DNA of 64,000 nucleotides, taken from contig NZ_JASZYQ010000010.1 in assembly GCF_030316885.1 (NCBI RefSeq), positions 1 through 64,000 on the forward strand, written 5' to 3'. Shown here in pieces: positions 44,547-52,398 of the stretch. The stretch is from Variovorax jilinensis. GTDB taxonomy: Bacteria > Pseudomonadota > Gammaproteobacteria > Burkholderiales > Burkholderiaceae_C. A model generated the notes under the pieces. It saw only the letters and a list, made by a program, of their open reading frames with translations, was not told the DNA's origin and ran no database searches. Position 1 is the stretch's first letter, and every line of letters starts with the position of its first letter. The translations under genes were made by a program, and so were the position numbers.

Positions 44547-45337
44547 CAACGACCTTGTTCGCTCGAGTGGTCGTGGTCGTGGGCGGCGAAGCTGCCGTGC
44601 AGCTCGGCGTGCTGGTGCGCGCCACGCGGCGCCGATGCATGCGGATGCTGATGCGCGTGGGCATGCGGATGCGCGTGCGTGGTGCCGTCTTCGTGCACGT
44701 GCGGATGGACGTGCTCGTGTTCGTGGTCGTGCGGGGCCACTGCCGCGGGCACGGCAGGCACCGTGGGGGCGGCGGGGGCGGCCTGGTACGCCTGCGCATG
44801 GCTGTGCGGCGTGGCGTCGGCACCGCCGAAGAGTCGACGTGCCTCGTGCGGCGCAAGGTAGGGGATCACGCTGGCGCCTGGCTGGAACGCGTACGTGATG
44901 TGCTCGAAGCGATGCGTGCGCATCACCGAATCCATCACCTTGCGGTCGACGGTCAACGGCACGTAGACATTCGTGTCCTTGACCACCGCGGGCCAGTGCT
45001 GGTTGCCCAGCGCGTGCCCGAGTTCGAAGCAGCTGCGGGCGATCGCGTCGGGCGACAGCGCGGCGGCGCCTGCCAGGTCGATGACCATCACCTCCTTGAG
45101 CGTGATGCGCACCACGATCGCGTCGGTGTCGCTGCAGGCGAGCACATCGCCGTCCCTGAGCTGGTAGAGCCTCGGCAAGGCGACCGCGAGCTCGGTTCCG
45201 CCGATCGTCTTCTTGCGCAGCCGGTTCTTCTGGGCCTCCCACTGATCCAGCCGGAACTCGTCGATCCGAAGCGGCGCGAGGCGTGACTTCCACTCTTCGT
45301 CGTTGCAATTGCCCAGCACGCTTTCGATCAGGTTCAT
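44546..45337 (-). CDS. ureE: Urease accessory nickel metallochaperone UreE with long His-rich tail
   Basis: A 263-residue nickel chaperone. Residues ~1-155 form the two UreE domains (CFELGHALGNQHWPAVV contains the conserved metal-site His region; LGNQHWP is typical). From about residue 175 the chain is Ala/Pro-rich and then very His/Asp/Glu-rich (HDHEHEHVHPHVHE and HAHPHAHAHQHPH), with over 20 His in the last 70 residues, suited to nickel storage. The tail is much longer than in Klebsiella UreE. The start at 45337 is set by the UreE fold; its ribosome site is weak. Confidence 0.92.
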   Translation of the reverse strand: MNLIESVLGNCNDEEWKSRLAPLRIDEFRLDQWEAQKNRLRKKTIGGTELAVALPRLYQLRDGDVLACSDTDAIVVRITLKEVMVIDLAGAAALSPDAIARSCFELGHALGNQHWPAVVKDTNVYVPLTVDRKVMDSVMRTHRFEHITYAFQPGASVIPYLAPHEARRLFGGADATPHSHAQAYQAAPAAPTVPAVPAAVAPHDHEHEHVHPHVHEDGTTHAHPHAHAHQHPHASAPRGAHQHAELHGSFAAHDHDHSSEQGR

Positions 45338-45389
45338 GTGAATCAGGGTTAAGTCGGCAGGTTGAAGATGCGATCGGCCGAAGCCGAGG

Positions 45390-47108
45390 CTAGCTGAAGA
45401 AATAGAGCTGGTTGAGGCGAACCTCGGACGCCGGCGGCACGGTCGCATGCTTGCCATCGACCTTCACCGCGAAGGTCTCGGGATTAACTTCGATGGTGGG
45501 CGTCGCCGAGTTGCGCACCATGTCGGCCTTGGAGATCTGGCGGGTTCCCCTGACAGGCTCGACATTGCTCTGCAGGCCGTAGCGATCGGCGATGCCGTTC
45601 TCCCACGCCGCATGCGAGGTGAAGGTGTAGCGGGTCTTGGCGAGTGCCGATCCGCTGGCGCCGAACATCGGCCGGTAGATCACAGGTTGCGGCGTCGGCA
45701 GCGAGGCGTTCGGGTCGCCCATCGGATACCAGACCACCATGCCGCCCTTGATGACGTACTTGGGCTTGGCACCGAACATGGCGAAGTCCCACAGCACGAG
45801 ATCGGCAAGCTTGCCTACCTCGATCGAGCCGATCAGGTGGCTCACGCCCTGCGCCACGGCCGGGTTGATCGTCACCTTGGCGAGATAGCGCAGCACGCGG
45901 AAGTTGTCGTTGCCGGGCGCATCTTCGGCCAGCGGGCCGCGCGCGCGCTTCATGCAATCGGCCGTCTGGATGGAGCGCAGGAAGCTCTCGCCGACGCGCC
46001 CCATGGCCTGCGAGTCGGACGAGATGATCGAGATGGCGCCCAGATCGTGCAGCACGTTCTCGGCCGCGATCGTCTCTGCCCGCACGCGGCTTTCGGCGAA
46101 GGCCACGTCCGAAGGAATCTTCGGATTGAGGTTGTGGCAGACCATGATCATGTCGAACAGCTCGGCCTGCGAATTCACGCCGTAGGGCAGCGTGGGATTG
46201 GTCGAGCTCGGCAGCACGTTCGGCATCGAGGCCACGCGAATGATGTCCGGCGCATGGCCGCCGCCCGCACCCTCGGTGTGGTAGGTGTGGATCGTGCGGC
46301 CGTCGAAGGCGGCGATCGTGTTCTCGACGAAGCCGGCCTCGTTGAGCGTGTCGGTGTGGATGCACACCTGCACGTCCATCTCGTCGGCCACGGTCAGCGA
46401 CGTGCGGATGGCGCCCGGCGTGGTGCCCCAGTCCTCGTGGATCTTGAGGCCGGCGGCGCCGGCGTTGATCTGCTCGATGATCGGCGCGGCTCCGGACGAG
46501 TTGCCCTTGCCGAGCAGCCCGACGTTGACCGGGAGGCCGTCGAAGGCCCGCATCATCATCTCCATGTTCCAGGTGCCGGAGGTGATCGTGGTGCCGTTCG
46601 TGCCGTCGGTGGGGCCCACGCCGCCACCGAACAATGTGGTGATGCCGTTGGAGAGGGCCGCCCAGACCTGCTGCGGCGAGATCATGTGCACGTGGCCGTC
46701 GTTGCCTCCGGCCGTGAGGATCAGGTGCTCGCCGCTGATCGCGTCGGTCGCAGGGCCGATGGCCAGCGATGGCGTGACGCCGGCCATGGTGGAAGGGTTG
46801 CCTGCCTTGCCGATGCCGCAGATGAAGCCGTTCTTGATGCCGAGGTCGGCCTTCACCACACCTTGCACGGGGTCGACGATCGTGACGTTGGTGATGACGA
46901 GATCGGGCGCTCCGGCCGCGCCGGTGAGCTGGTTGTCCATGCCCATGCCGTCGCGCAGCGTCTTGCCGCCACCGTAGACCGCCTCGTCGCCGTAGTTGCG
47001 CAGGTCCTTCTCGATCTCGATGTAGAGATCGGTGTCGCCCAGGCGAATCTTGTCGCCCGTGGTCGGACCGAACAGATCGGCGTACTGCTTGCGGGACATC
47101 TTGGCCAT
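45390..47108 (-). CDS. ureC: Urease alpha subunit UreC (ure-2-like, divergent)
   Basis: The 572-residue catalytic subunit hydrolysing urea to ammonia and carbamate. All nickel ligands are identifiable: H139 and H141 (GHVHMI), carbamylated K222 (GLKIHEDWG), H251 (CIHTDTL), H277 and D365 (SSDSQAMGR). The flap has C324-H325 (MVCHNLNPKIPSD). Several blocks differ from the common urease, which has HIHFICPQ, MVCHHLD and GTNATT; here they are HVHMISPQ, MVCHNLN and GTNGTT. This marks a separate branch, like Brucella ure-2. GAGGAG 8 nt before the ATG at 47108 supports the start; another Met follows three codons later. Confidence 0.95.
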   Translation of the reverse strand: MAKMSRKQYADLFGPTTGDKIRLGDTDLYIEIEKDLRNYGDEAVYGGGKTLRDGMGMDNQLTGAAGAPDLVITNVTIVDPVQGVVKADLGIKNGFICGIGKAGNPSTMAGVTPSLAIGPATDAISGEHLILTAGGNDGHVHMISPQQVWAALSNGITTLFGGGVGPTDGTNGTTITSGTWNMEMMMRAFDGLPVNVGLLGKGNSSGAAPIIEQINAGAAGLKIHEDWGTTPGAIRTSLTVADEMDVQVCIHTDTLNEAGFVENTIAAFDGRTIHTYHTEGAGGGHAPDIIRVASMPNVLPSSTNPTLPYGVNSQAELFDMIMVCHNLNPKIPSDVAFAESRVRAETIAAENVLHDLGAISIISSDSQAMGRVGESFLRSIQTADCMKRARGPLAEDAPGNDNFRVLRYLAKVTINPAVAQGVSHLIGSIEVGKLADLVLWDFAMFGAKPKYVIKGGMVVWYPMGDPNASLPTPQPVIYRPMFGASGSALAKTRYTFTSHAAWENGIADRYGLQSNVEPVRGTRQISKADMVRNSATPTIEVNPETFAVKVDGKHATVPPASEVRLNQLYFFS

Positions 47109-47112
47109 GCGG

Positions 47113-47574
47113 CTAGCTCCTCGTGGATTTCTTGGACTTGAAGCCGAAGAGCTTCGCGCGCTGCATCGACTCTTCGAGCCGAGGGCGGTAGCCATGGTCG
47201 TGCTCGCTTCCGGTCCAGCCGTCGACCAGATTGTTGAAGCCGTAGATGCGCTGCTTGCCGGCGATGGGGACCAGCACCACGAGCTTCTCGTCGCCGGGTT
47301 CGAACCGGACGGCCGTGGTCGCGGGAATGTCGAGCCGCTTGCCGAAGGCCTGCTCGCGATCGAACTCGAGCCAGGAATTCGCCTCGAAGAAATGGTAGTG
47401 CGAGCCGACCTGGATCGGGCGATCGCCAGTGTTGCGCACCTTCAGTTTGGTCTGCTCGCGGCCTGCGTTGATCTCGATGTCGCCCTCCCCGAAGACCAGG
47501 CCACCCACGGGCACAGTGTTCGAAGGGGCTGCCACGCGGGCTTTCGCGGGAGGCGGGGTTTTCTTCTGTGCCAT
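47113..47574 (-). CDS. ureB: Urease beta subunit UreB
   Basis: A 153-residue structural subunit. The core PVGGLVFGEGDIEINAGREQTKLKVRNTGDRPIQVGSHYHFFEAN and RLDIPATTAVRFEPGDEKLVVLVPIAG is typical. It has a ~20-residue Lys/Pro/Ala-rich N-terminal extension and a basic C-terminal extension (KLFGFKSKKSTRS) beyond the usual ~105-residue subunit. It ends 4 nt before the ureC start. Confidence 0.94.
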   Translation of the reverse strand: MAQKKTPPPAKARVAAPSNTVPVGGLVFGEGDIEINAGREQTKLKVRNTGDRPIQVGSHYHFFEANSWLEFDREQAFGKRLDIPATTAVRFEPGDEKLVVLVPIAGKQRIYGFNNLVDGWTGSEHDHGYRPRLEESMQRAKLFGFKSKKSTRS

Positions 47575-47600
47575 GACGCTCGGATCTCCTGGTGGACAGG

Positions 47601-47903
47601 CTATTTGATCGGCTGGTGGACCGTGACGAGCCGGCTGCCGTCGGTGAAGACGGCCTCGACCTGCACCAGAGGAATCATGTCGGCCACGCCGACCATGACG
47701 TCGCTCAGGGTCAGCACTTCGGCTGCATCCTTCATGACCTGCTCGACCGTCTTGCCTTCGCGAGCGCCCTCCATGGCTGCGGCCGCAATGACGGCCACAG
47801 ACTCGGGATGATTGAGTTTCAACCCTTTGGCCTTGCGTCGCAGGGCGACGTCGGCGAGGGTGTAGATGAGAAGCTTTTCCTGCTCCCGCGGTGTCAAATG
47901 CAT
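47601..47903 (-). CDS. ureA: Urease gamma subunit UreA
   Basis: The 100-residue small subunit with the family opening MHLTPREQEKLLIYTLADVALRRKAKG, followed by LNHPESVAVIAAAAMEGAREGKTV and the closing MIPLVQVEAVFTDGSRLVTVHQPI. First gene of the ureABCEFGD-urea transporter operon, 26 nt before ureB. Confidence 0.95.
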   Translation of the reverse strand: MHLTPREQEKLLIYTLADVALRRKAKGLKLNHPESVAVIAAAAMEGAREGKTVEQVMKDAAEVLTLSDVMVGVADMIPLVQVEAVFTDGSRLVTVHQPIK

Positions 47904-48229
47904 GGACTTGAGTCTCCCGTGCAAGATGAATCCTGTCCAGTCCGGCGCAGGGCTTGAACAAATTGTGTCAAAGATCGTGAATACACACAAGGCTGGCCGC
48001 AATGCGATCGCCATTGAAGGTCAATTCACGCGGATCTCGGATCTCAATAGGCCACCGATTTATTTGCGAGGCCTGTAGCGGTGAGTTGGAGAGGTGCCCG
48101 CAATCACGTCATCTGATTCGGCGCTGAATCACGTTCCGTCGAGGCGTCATTCGGATGCAAGTCGACGGCGGGTCCACTGCGCGATTTCGTCCGATGGCGA
48201 GATGCGCCATCGCCGATACGCGACGCGCC
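47904..48229. other. Gap upstream of the urease operon
   Basis: This 326-nt stretch holds the urease promoter and the 3' end region of the Bug gene. A leftward TTGACA is at 47971-47966, 63 nt before ureA, but no -10 follows at the right distance, and GG/GC pairs near 47920-47930 are one base short of sigma-54 spacing. A hairpin at 48192-48212 probably ends the Bug transcript. No coding sequence is seen. Confidence 0.5.
48192..48212 (-). terminator. Hairpin downstream of the Bug receptor gene
   Basis: Perfect 8-bp inverted repeat CGATGGCG-N5-CGCCATCG, 17 nt past the stop codon of the gene at 48230. No T-run follows on the minus strand, so termination would be weak or Rho-assisted. Confidence 0.45.
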
Positions 48230-49216
48230 CTACCCCGGAGTGACGCCCGTTTCCTTGACGACCGCACCCCATTTGGCGGTTTCCTCTGCAACGAAACGCT
48301 CGAACTGCTCCGGGGTGTTCGCGACGACCACGTTGACCTGCTCTTCGTGGCTGCGCAGCACCTCGGGGTTTCGCAGCGCCTTCACCATTTCCCGGTTGAG
48401 CGCATCGAGGACGGCAGGCGGCACCCCCTTGGTGGTGACCACGCCCTGCCAGGTGTCGAACACGACATCACCGTAGCCGAGTTCGCGGAAGGTCGGCACC
48501 GCCGGCATCTGAGGCATGCGCGATGCGCTCGTGACTGCGAGCGGCGCTGCCGTACCGGCCTTCAGATGCTCCCAGACGGCAGAGGGGGTTTCGTACAGCA
48601 GCGGGACATGGCCGGCCACGAAATCCTGGACAGCGGGAGCCGTGCCCTTGTAGGGGACATGCGTGATGTCGAGGCCGGCGCGCTTCTTGTAGAGCTCGCC
48701 GACCATGTGCCCGATGGTTCCGTTCCCGGTCGAGGCGTAGGCCAGTCGGGCGCCGGTTCGAACCGCATCTTCGAGTTGGGCCAGGGTGGTGAAGCCCGTA
48801 CGCTGATGCGCCATCAGCACGGTGACGGACCGCGAGAACTGCGTCACCGGCTGGAAGTCCCGCAGCACGTCGTAGGGCTGGTTCGGGAACATGGCCGGAT
48901 TGATGGCCAGCGAGCCGATGGTGCCGAGCAGCAGCATGTAGCCATCGGCAGGCGCCTTGGCGACCAGGTCCGACCCGATCATTCCGCTCGCGCCGGGACG
49001 GTTCTCGATGACGATCGACCACCCGGTGTCCTGCCGCATGCGTTCTGCGACCTGGCGGGCGCGGACATCCGAGGTGCCGCCCGCAGGGAAGGGAACGATG
49101 AAGCGAATGACTTTTGCTGGATCGGGAAAAGTGCCGTTGCCATGCGCACGAAGCGGCAGGAGTTGAATTCCGGCAAATGCGAGCGGTAGCGATTGAATAA
49201 GGCGGCGACGACGCAT
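48230..49216 (-). CDS. Bug-family tripartite tricarboxylate-type periplasmic receptor
   Basis: A 328-residue exported binding protein. N-terminal Arg-rich signal (MRRRRLIQSLPLAFAGIQLLPLRA), then the Bug hallmarks: IRFIVPFPAGGTSDVRARQVAERM, VIENRPGASGMIGSDLVAKAPADGY and THVPYKGTAPAVQDFVAGHV. No TctA/TctB-like membrane genes are adjacent; orphan Bug genes are the rule in Comamonadaceae and Bordetella. The ligand is probably a carboxylate but cannot be deduced. Its upstream region has CTCTG-N11-CAGAG style repeats near 49225. Confidence 0.9.
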   Translation of the reverse strand: MRRRRLIQSLPLAFAGIQLLPLRAHGNGTFPDPAKVIRFIVPFPAGGTSDVRARQVAERMRQDTGWSIVIENRPGASGMIGSDLVAKAPADGYMLLLGTIGSLAINPAMFPNQPYDVLRDFQPVTQFSRSVTVLMAHQRTGFTTLAQLEDAVRTGARLAYASTGNGTIGHMVGELYKKRAGLDITHVPYKGTAPAVQDFVAGHVPLLYETPSAVWEHLKAGTAAPLAVTSASRMPQMPAVPTFRELGYGDVVFDTWQGVVTTKGVPPAVLDALNREMVKALRNPEVLRSHEEQVNVVVANTPEQFERFVAEETAKWGAVVKETGVTPG

Positions 49217-49292
49217 GACAACCTCTGTAAGCTGAATTCAGAGTATTTCATACATCGACGCAATGGAGTTGTACTCAGACGCTCCAATAGCG

Positions 49293-51149
49293 TCAGCGAG
49301 TGACAGATTTAAGTGCAATGGCATTGAAGCGGTCGGCAATCCGCGCCGCCTCTGCCGCGACCTCGGCCAGAAAGGCATCGCTCACACGGATGTCTGCCGC
49401 CGTCGCCGGAGATGTGCTTGCAGAGATGCCCCTCAACCGATCGGCCACGACAGCAAGCTCGGCCGCGGTCGGGCGACTGCCGCTGCGGTCGCGCCCCGCG
49501 GCGTGGGCGCCAATGCGCGTGCACAACTCTTCTGCGGCGTCGACGAACGGGATCCACTCTGACGCCTCGCGTCCTGCCGGCGGAGGCTCGGCCAACAGTC
49601 GTGCCAGCGTGGCGCGCAGCTTCGCGAGGCGCGCGTAGGCAATCCCGCGTGCGGCGACGATCTGCGTCGATGCATCGCCCGGCGAGCAGCCCGCGACCAG
49701 GTAGTCGGCGGTCGCCGACATGACGGCGCTGAATTCGGACGCCAGCAGGTCGCCATGCCGGCGCGGCCAGATGAAGTAGCCAAGGACAAGGGCAATTGCG
49801 GCGCCGACCAGCGTGGCCACCAGGCGCGCTTCTCCGTAGTCGATGTTGTGCGTTGTGGGTGCGATGAGGTCGACCAGGATGAGGACGAGCGGAGTGAACA
49901 CGACCGCCTGGGCCGCATAGGAAAGGCTCTTGGCCCATGGAAGCAGCGCCGCGAACATGACGACGACGAGCACCAGCACCGTGCCCTTGGGCAGCAGGAT
50001 CATCACCGCCGCGCCGATGACGACGCCAACGCTGGTACCCAGGCAGCGCAACACGGCGCGGGCGAAGACCGAGCCCAGGTCCGGCTTCATGACCAGCGCA
50101 ACGGTCATGGGAATCCAGTACCAGTGAACGCCGGCGACGAGCCCCTTCATGGCAAAGGCCGTGCCCATGCACAGTGCCAGCGAGGCGGCAGCAAGCAGGA
50201 CGGGCCTCTCGACCGAGAACCAGGCGCGGCCGCTTTCATTGTCCAGACGCGAAGGCGGCTCGGCCTTCGCGGCAATGTCGCCGGCGCCAATGGTTCCTGC
50301 CAGCTGTGCGAGCCCGTGGGCAAGCTTGCCGGTCGGATCGAGCGACACCGGTGGTGCGGCGGCGCGGCGGCGCACCGACATCGCCATCGCGCCGAGCCAG
50401 GCGGCGGCAGAACGCAGTGCGGCCGGATCCGTCTCGGCCATGATGGCTGCGAAGGTGCGATCGTTGGCGTCCACGATGGCCGGATGCAGGTACTGGGATC
50501 GACCGATCGCTTCGCGACGGGCCAACCTCACCTGCGGACTCGCCTGGCCGGCCATGGCCTCGTCTGCCCGGGCTCGCGCGAGATTGGCGAGCGCCGCCAC
50601 CTCGTCGGCCTGTATGGCGCGCTCGGGTCGCTGGAAATCCATCGCTGCTTCGACCGCCAGCACCAGCGCATAGAAGACAGCACCCGCCAGGTAAAGCAGC
50701 GCCGGTTGCCAGAACGGTCCCATCTGCGGCAGGCCGATGGCGATCGCGGCCAGCATGAGCGCCTGCATCGTGCCGAGCGACAAGGCCTTTCCGTAGCTGT
50801 TGACGATGCCTGCAAGAAAGGCCAGCACCGTCATGGCGACAACGACGGCCGGATAGGGCAGGACCGCGAGGTACCCCGCAAGGTAGCCTGAAGCGGCGAT
50901 GGGCGCGCAGATCGCGATGTCACGAAAGCGTGATCGGTAGCTGCCGGCGCCTTCGGCCGCCGCCATGTTGAGCGTGCCCAAGGCCACGAGGAAGCCGAAC
51001 ACGAAGCGGTCCGTGACCAGACCCAGCGCGAGCGGGATACCCACGCAGATGGCGGCTCTGACAGCCACGTCCCGCGGCCAGGGGGCCGATTGCAGCCGGG
51101 TGAGTTCATGCACCCAGCTGGCTTTCCGATATGGATCGTCTTGTGTCAT
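49293..51149 (-). CDS. FUSC-family inner-membrane protein (aromatic acid exporter-like)
   Basis: A 618-residue membrane protein with two hydrophobic blocks of about six helices each (around residues 25-160 and 330-480), separated and followed by soluble segments. This is the FUSC/YccS/AaeB pattern. Signature-like pieces are FVFGFLVALGTLNMAAAEGAGSYRSRF and HWYWIPMTVALVMKPDLGSVFARAVLRCLGTSVGVVIGA. AaeB-type members efflux aromatic carboxylic acids. No membrane-fusion partner gene is next to it. The start at 51149 lacks a ribosome site; an in-frame GTG at 51239 is an alternative. Confidence 0.83.
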   Translation of the reverse strand: MTQDDPYRKASWVHELTRLQSAPWPRDVAVRAAICVGIPLALGLVTDRFVFGFLVALGTLNMAAAEGAGSYRSRFRDIAICAPIAASGYLAGYLAVLPYPAVVVAMTVLAFLAGIVNSYGKALSLGTMQALMLAAIAIGLPQMGPFWQPALLYLAGAVFYALVLAVEAAMDFQRPERAIQADEVAALANLARARADEAMAGQASPQVRLARREAIGRSQYLHPAIVDANDRTFAAIMAETDPAALRSAAAWLGAMAMSVRRRAAAPPVSLDPTGKLAHGLAQLAGTIGAGDIAAKAEPPSRLDNESGRAWFSVERPVLLAAASLALCMGTAFAMKGLVAGVHWYWIPMTVALVMKPDLGSVFARAVLRCLGTSVGVVIGAAVMILLPKGTVLVLVVVMFAALLPWAKSLSYAAQAVVFTPLVLILVDLIAPTTHNIDYGEARLVATLVGAAIALVLGYFIWPRRHGDLLASEFSAVMSATADYLVAGCSPGDASTQIVAARGIAYARLAKLRATLARLLAEPPPAGREASEWIPFVDAAEELCTRIGAHAAGRDRSGSRPTAAELAVVADRLRGISASTSPATAADIRVSDAFLAEVAAEAARIADRFNAIALKSVTR

Positions 51150-51402
51150 TGGCCGCTGGGCATGAGCCGCCGGAAACCGCTTCGGGCGACGTGCCTGAGA
51201 GTGTATGCGGCCGGGTACGGCGGCATGAACCTCAACCACATGGCGTATGCGAACTCTCGAGCGTCTCGATGTTGAAGCGCGCGAGACGCGGCATTATTCT
51301 GGGCGCCGGCGCATGCTGAACCTGCGCGCCGCTAGCGTACGGATGGCACTACAGATCTGCGGACAATCCGTCGCGTCGACATGTTGTCAATGAAGGAGTC
51401 TC

Positions 51403-51861
51403 ATGGAAGTCCAGCTGGCATTTCAGTTGTTCATGGCCGTCGTCATGTTCGCCCTGACGATCGGCTTGCAGATGCTCGCGACCGTCGGTGCCCTCTGGCT
51501 TCGGGACCGGGCAACCCCGACGGGTGCCCCGATCAGTGCGATGGGAGCGGCAGCCCAGGTCGGCGCACTGACGACCGCCCTGCTGGTTCTGGCCTTCCTG
51601 CAGTCGCTGATCTGGGCGTTCATGTACCTGTGGACCTCCGGTTTCCAGACCTTCCATGACGCACTGTTCTTCTCCCTGTCGTGCTTCTCGACCCTGGGGT
51701 TCGCCAACTTCCTGCCACCCCGGGGGTACGACGTCCTCGCTGCGCTGCAGGGCATCGTGGGGTCGCTCTCGATGGGCTGGTCGGCGGCGATCATCGTGGC
51801 GGCGGCACACAGCTACTACATGGAACTGCATCGCCGCGCAGGCGTGTCGCTCGATCTCTAG
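51403..51861 (+). CDS. Small ion-channel-like membrane protein
   Basis: A 152-residue protein with three or four hydrophobic helices (residues ~5-33, 45-70, 120-140). It has a pore-loop-like segment HDALFFSLSCFSTLGFANFLPP resembling the two-helix potassium-channel (Ion_trans_2) pattern, in which TVGYGD is replaced by TLGFAN. A strong AAGGAG lies 5 nt before the ATG, so the gene is surely translated. It stands alone, convergent with nikR. Selectivity is uncertain: the filter lacks the canonical Tyr-Gly-Asp. Confidence 0.75.
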   Translation: MEVQLAFQLFMAVVMFALTIGLQMLATVGALWLRDRATPTGAPISAMGAAAQVGALTTALLVLAFLQSLIWAFMYLWTSGFQTFHDALFFSLSCFSTLGFANFLPPRGYDVLAALQGIVGSLSMGWSAAIIVAAAHSYYMELHRRAGVSLDL

Positions 51862-51874
51862 CAGGCCAGCCATG

Positions 51875-51892
51875 CGCCGGCCGACGCCGGCG
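51875..51892. terminator. GC hairpin between convergent channel-like and nikR genes
   Basis: Perfect CGCCGGC-N4-GCCGGCG stem-loop, placed 13 nt after one stop codon and 1 nt before the other. It could serve both directions. No T-run on either strand. Confidence 0.45.
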
Positions 51893-51893
51893 A

Positions 51894-52367
51894 TCAGTTG
51901 TGCGGCTTCAGGTGCGCGTGCCCCTTGCCGTGGCCGTGCGAATGCCGATCGCCGCTGCCATCGAGCGGCACCAGGTGCACGTTGCCGTGTCGCACGCCCC
52001 GCAACGCGACGAGCTGGTCGGCACAGGCCTGCACCGCGGCCATCGGCCCGCGCAGCACCACGGTCTCCATGCAGTGGTCGTGGTCGAGATGCGTGTGCAG
52101 GCTGGTGATGACCAGATCGTGGTGGTCGTGCTGGAGGTCGAGGACGCGGGTCGTGACCGTCTGCTCGTGGTGATCGTAGATGTAGCTCACGTTGGCGACG
52201 CACCAGCCCGTCTTCTCGCGCGCCGGCTGCCGCAGCGTGACGCTGCCGAGCTGCGAGCGGATCAGGTCGCGCACCGCCTCCGAGCGATTGACATAGGCCT
52301 TTTCGGCAATCAGCGCGTCGAACTGCGCGGCCAGGTCGTCATCGAGCGAGATCGTGAAACGTTGCAT
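51894..52367 (-). CDS. nikR: Nickel-responsive transcriptional regulator NikR
   Basis: A 157-residue regulator. Residues 1-45 form the ribbon-helix-helix DNA-binding domain (MQRFTISLDDDLAAQFDALI, NRSEAVRDLIR). The C-terminal ACT-like domain has the high-affinity nickel site with exact spacing: H80, H91, H93 and C99 (LHTHLDHDHC). The last ~20 residues are an added His-rich tail (DRHSHGHGKGHAHLKPHN), unlike E. coli NikR. It should repress nickel uptake when Ni2+ is abundant; the likely target in this window is the operator at 39111-39137. Confidence 0.95.
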   Translation of the reverse strand: MQRFTISLDDDLAAQFDALIAEKAYVNRSEAVRDLIRSQLGSVTLRQPAREKTGWCVANVSYIYDHHEQTVTTRVLDLQHDHHDLVITSLHTHLDHDHCMETVVLRGPMAAVQACADQLVALRGVRHGNVHLVPLDGSGDRHSHGHGKGHAHLKPHN

Positions 52368-52398
52368 GGAGGGCGTAGGAAGTGTGCGGGCCCAGCCA

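Noticed and set aside
47904..47980. Sigma-54 promoter before ureA
   Set aside because: GG and GC doublets are present near 47920-47930 but with 9 or 14 nt between them rather than 10.
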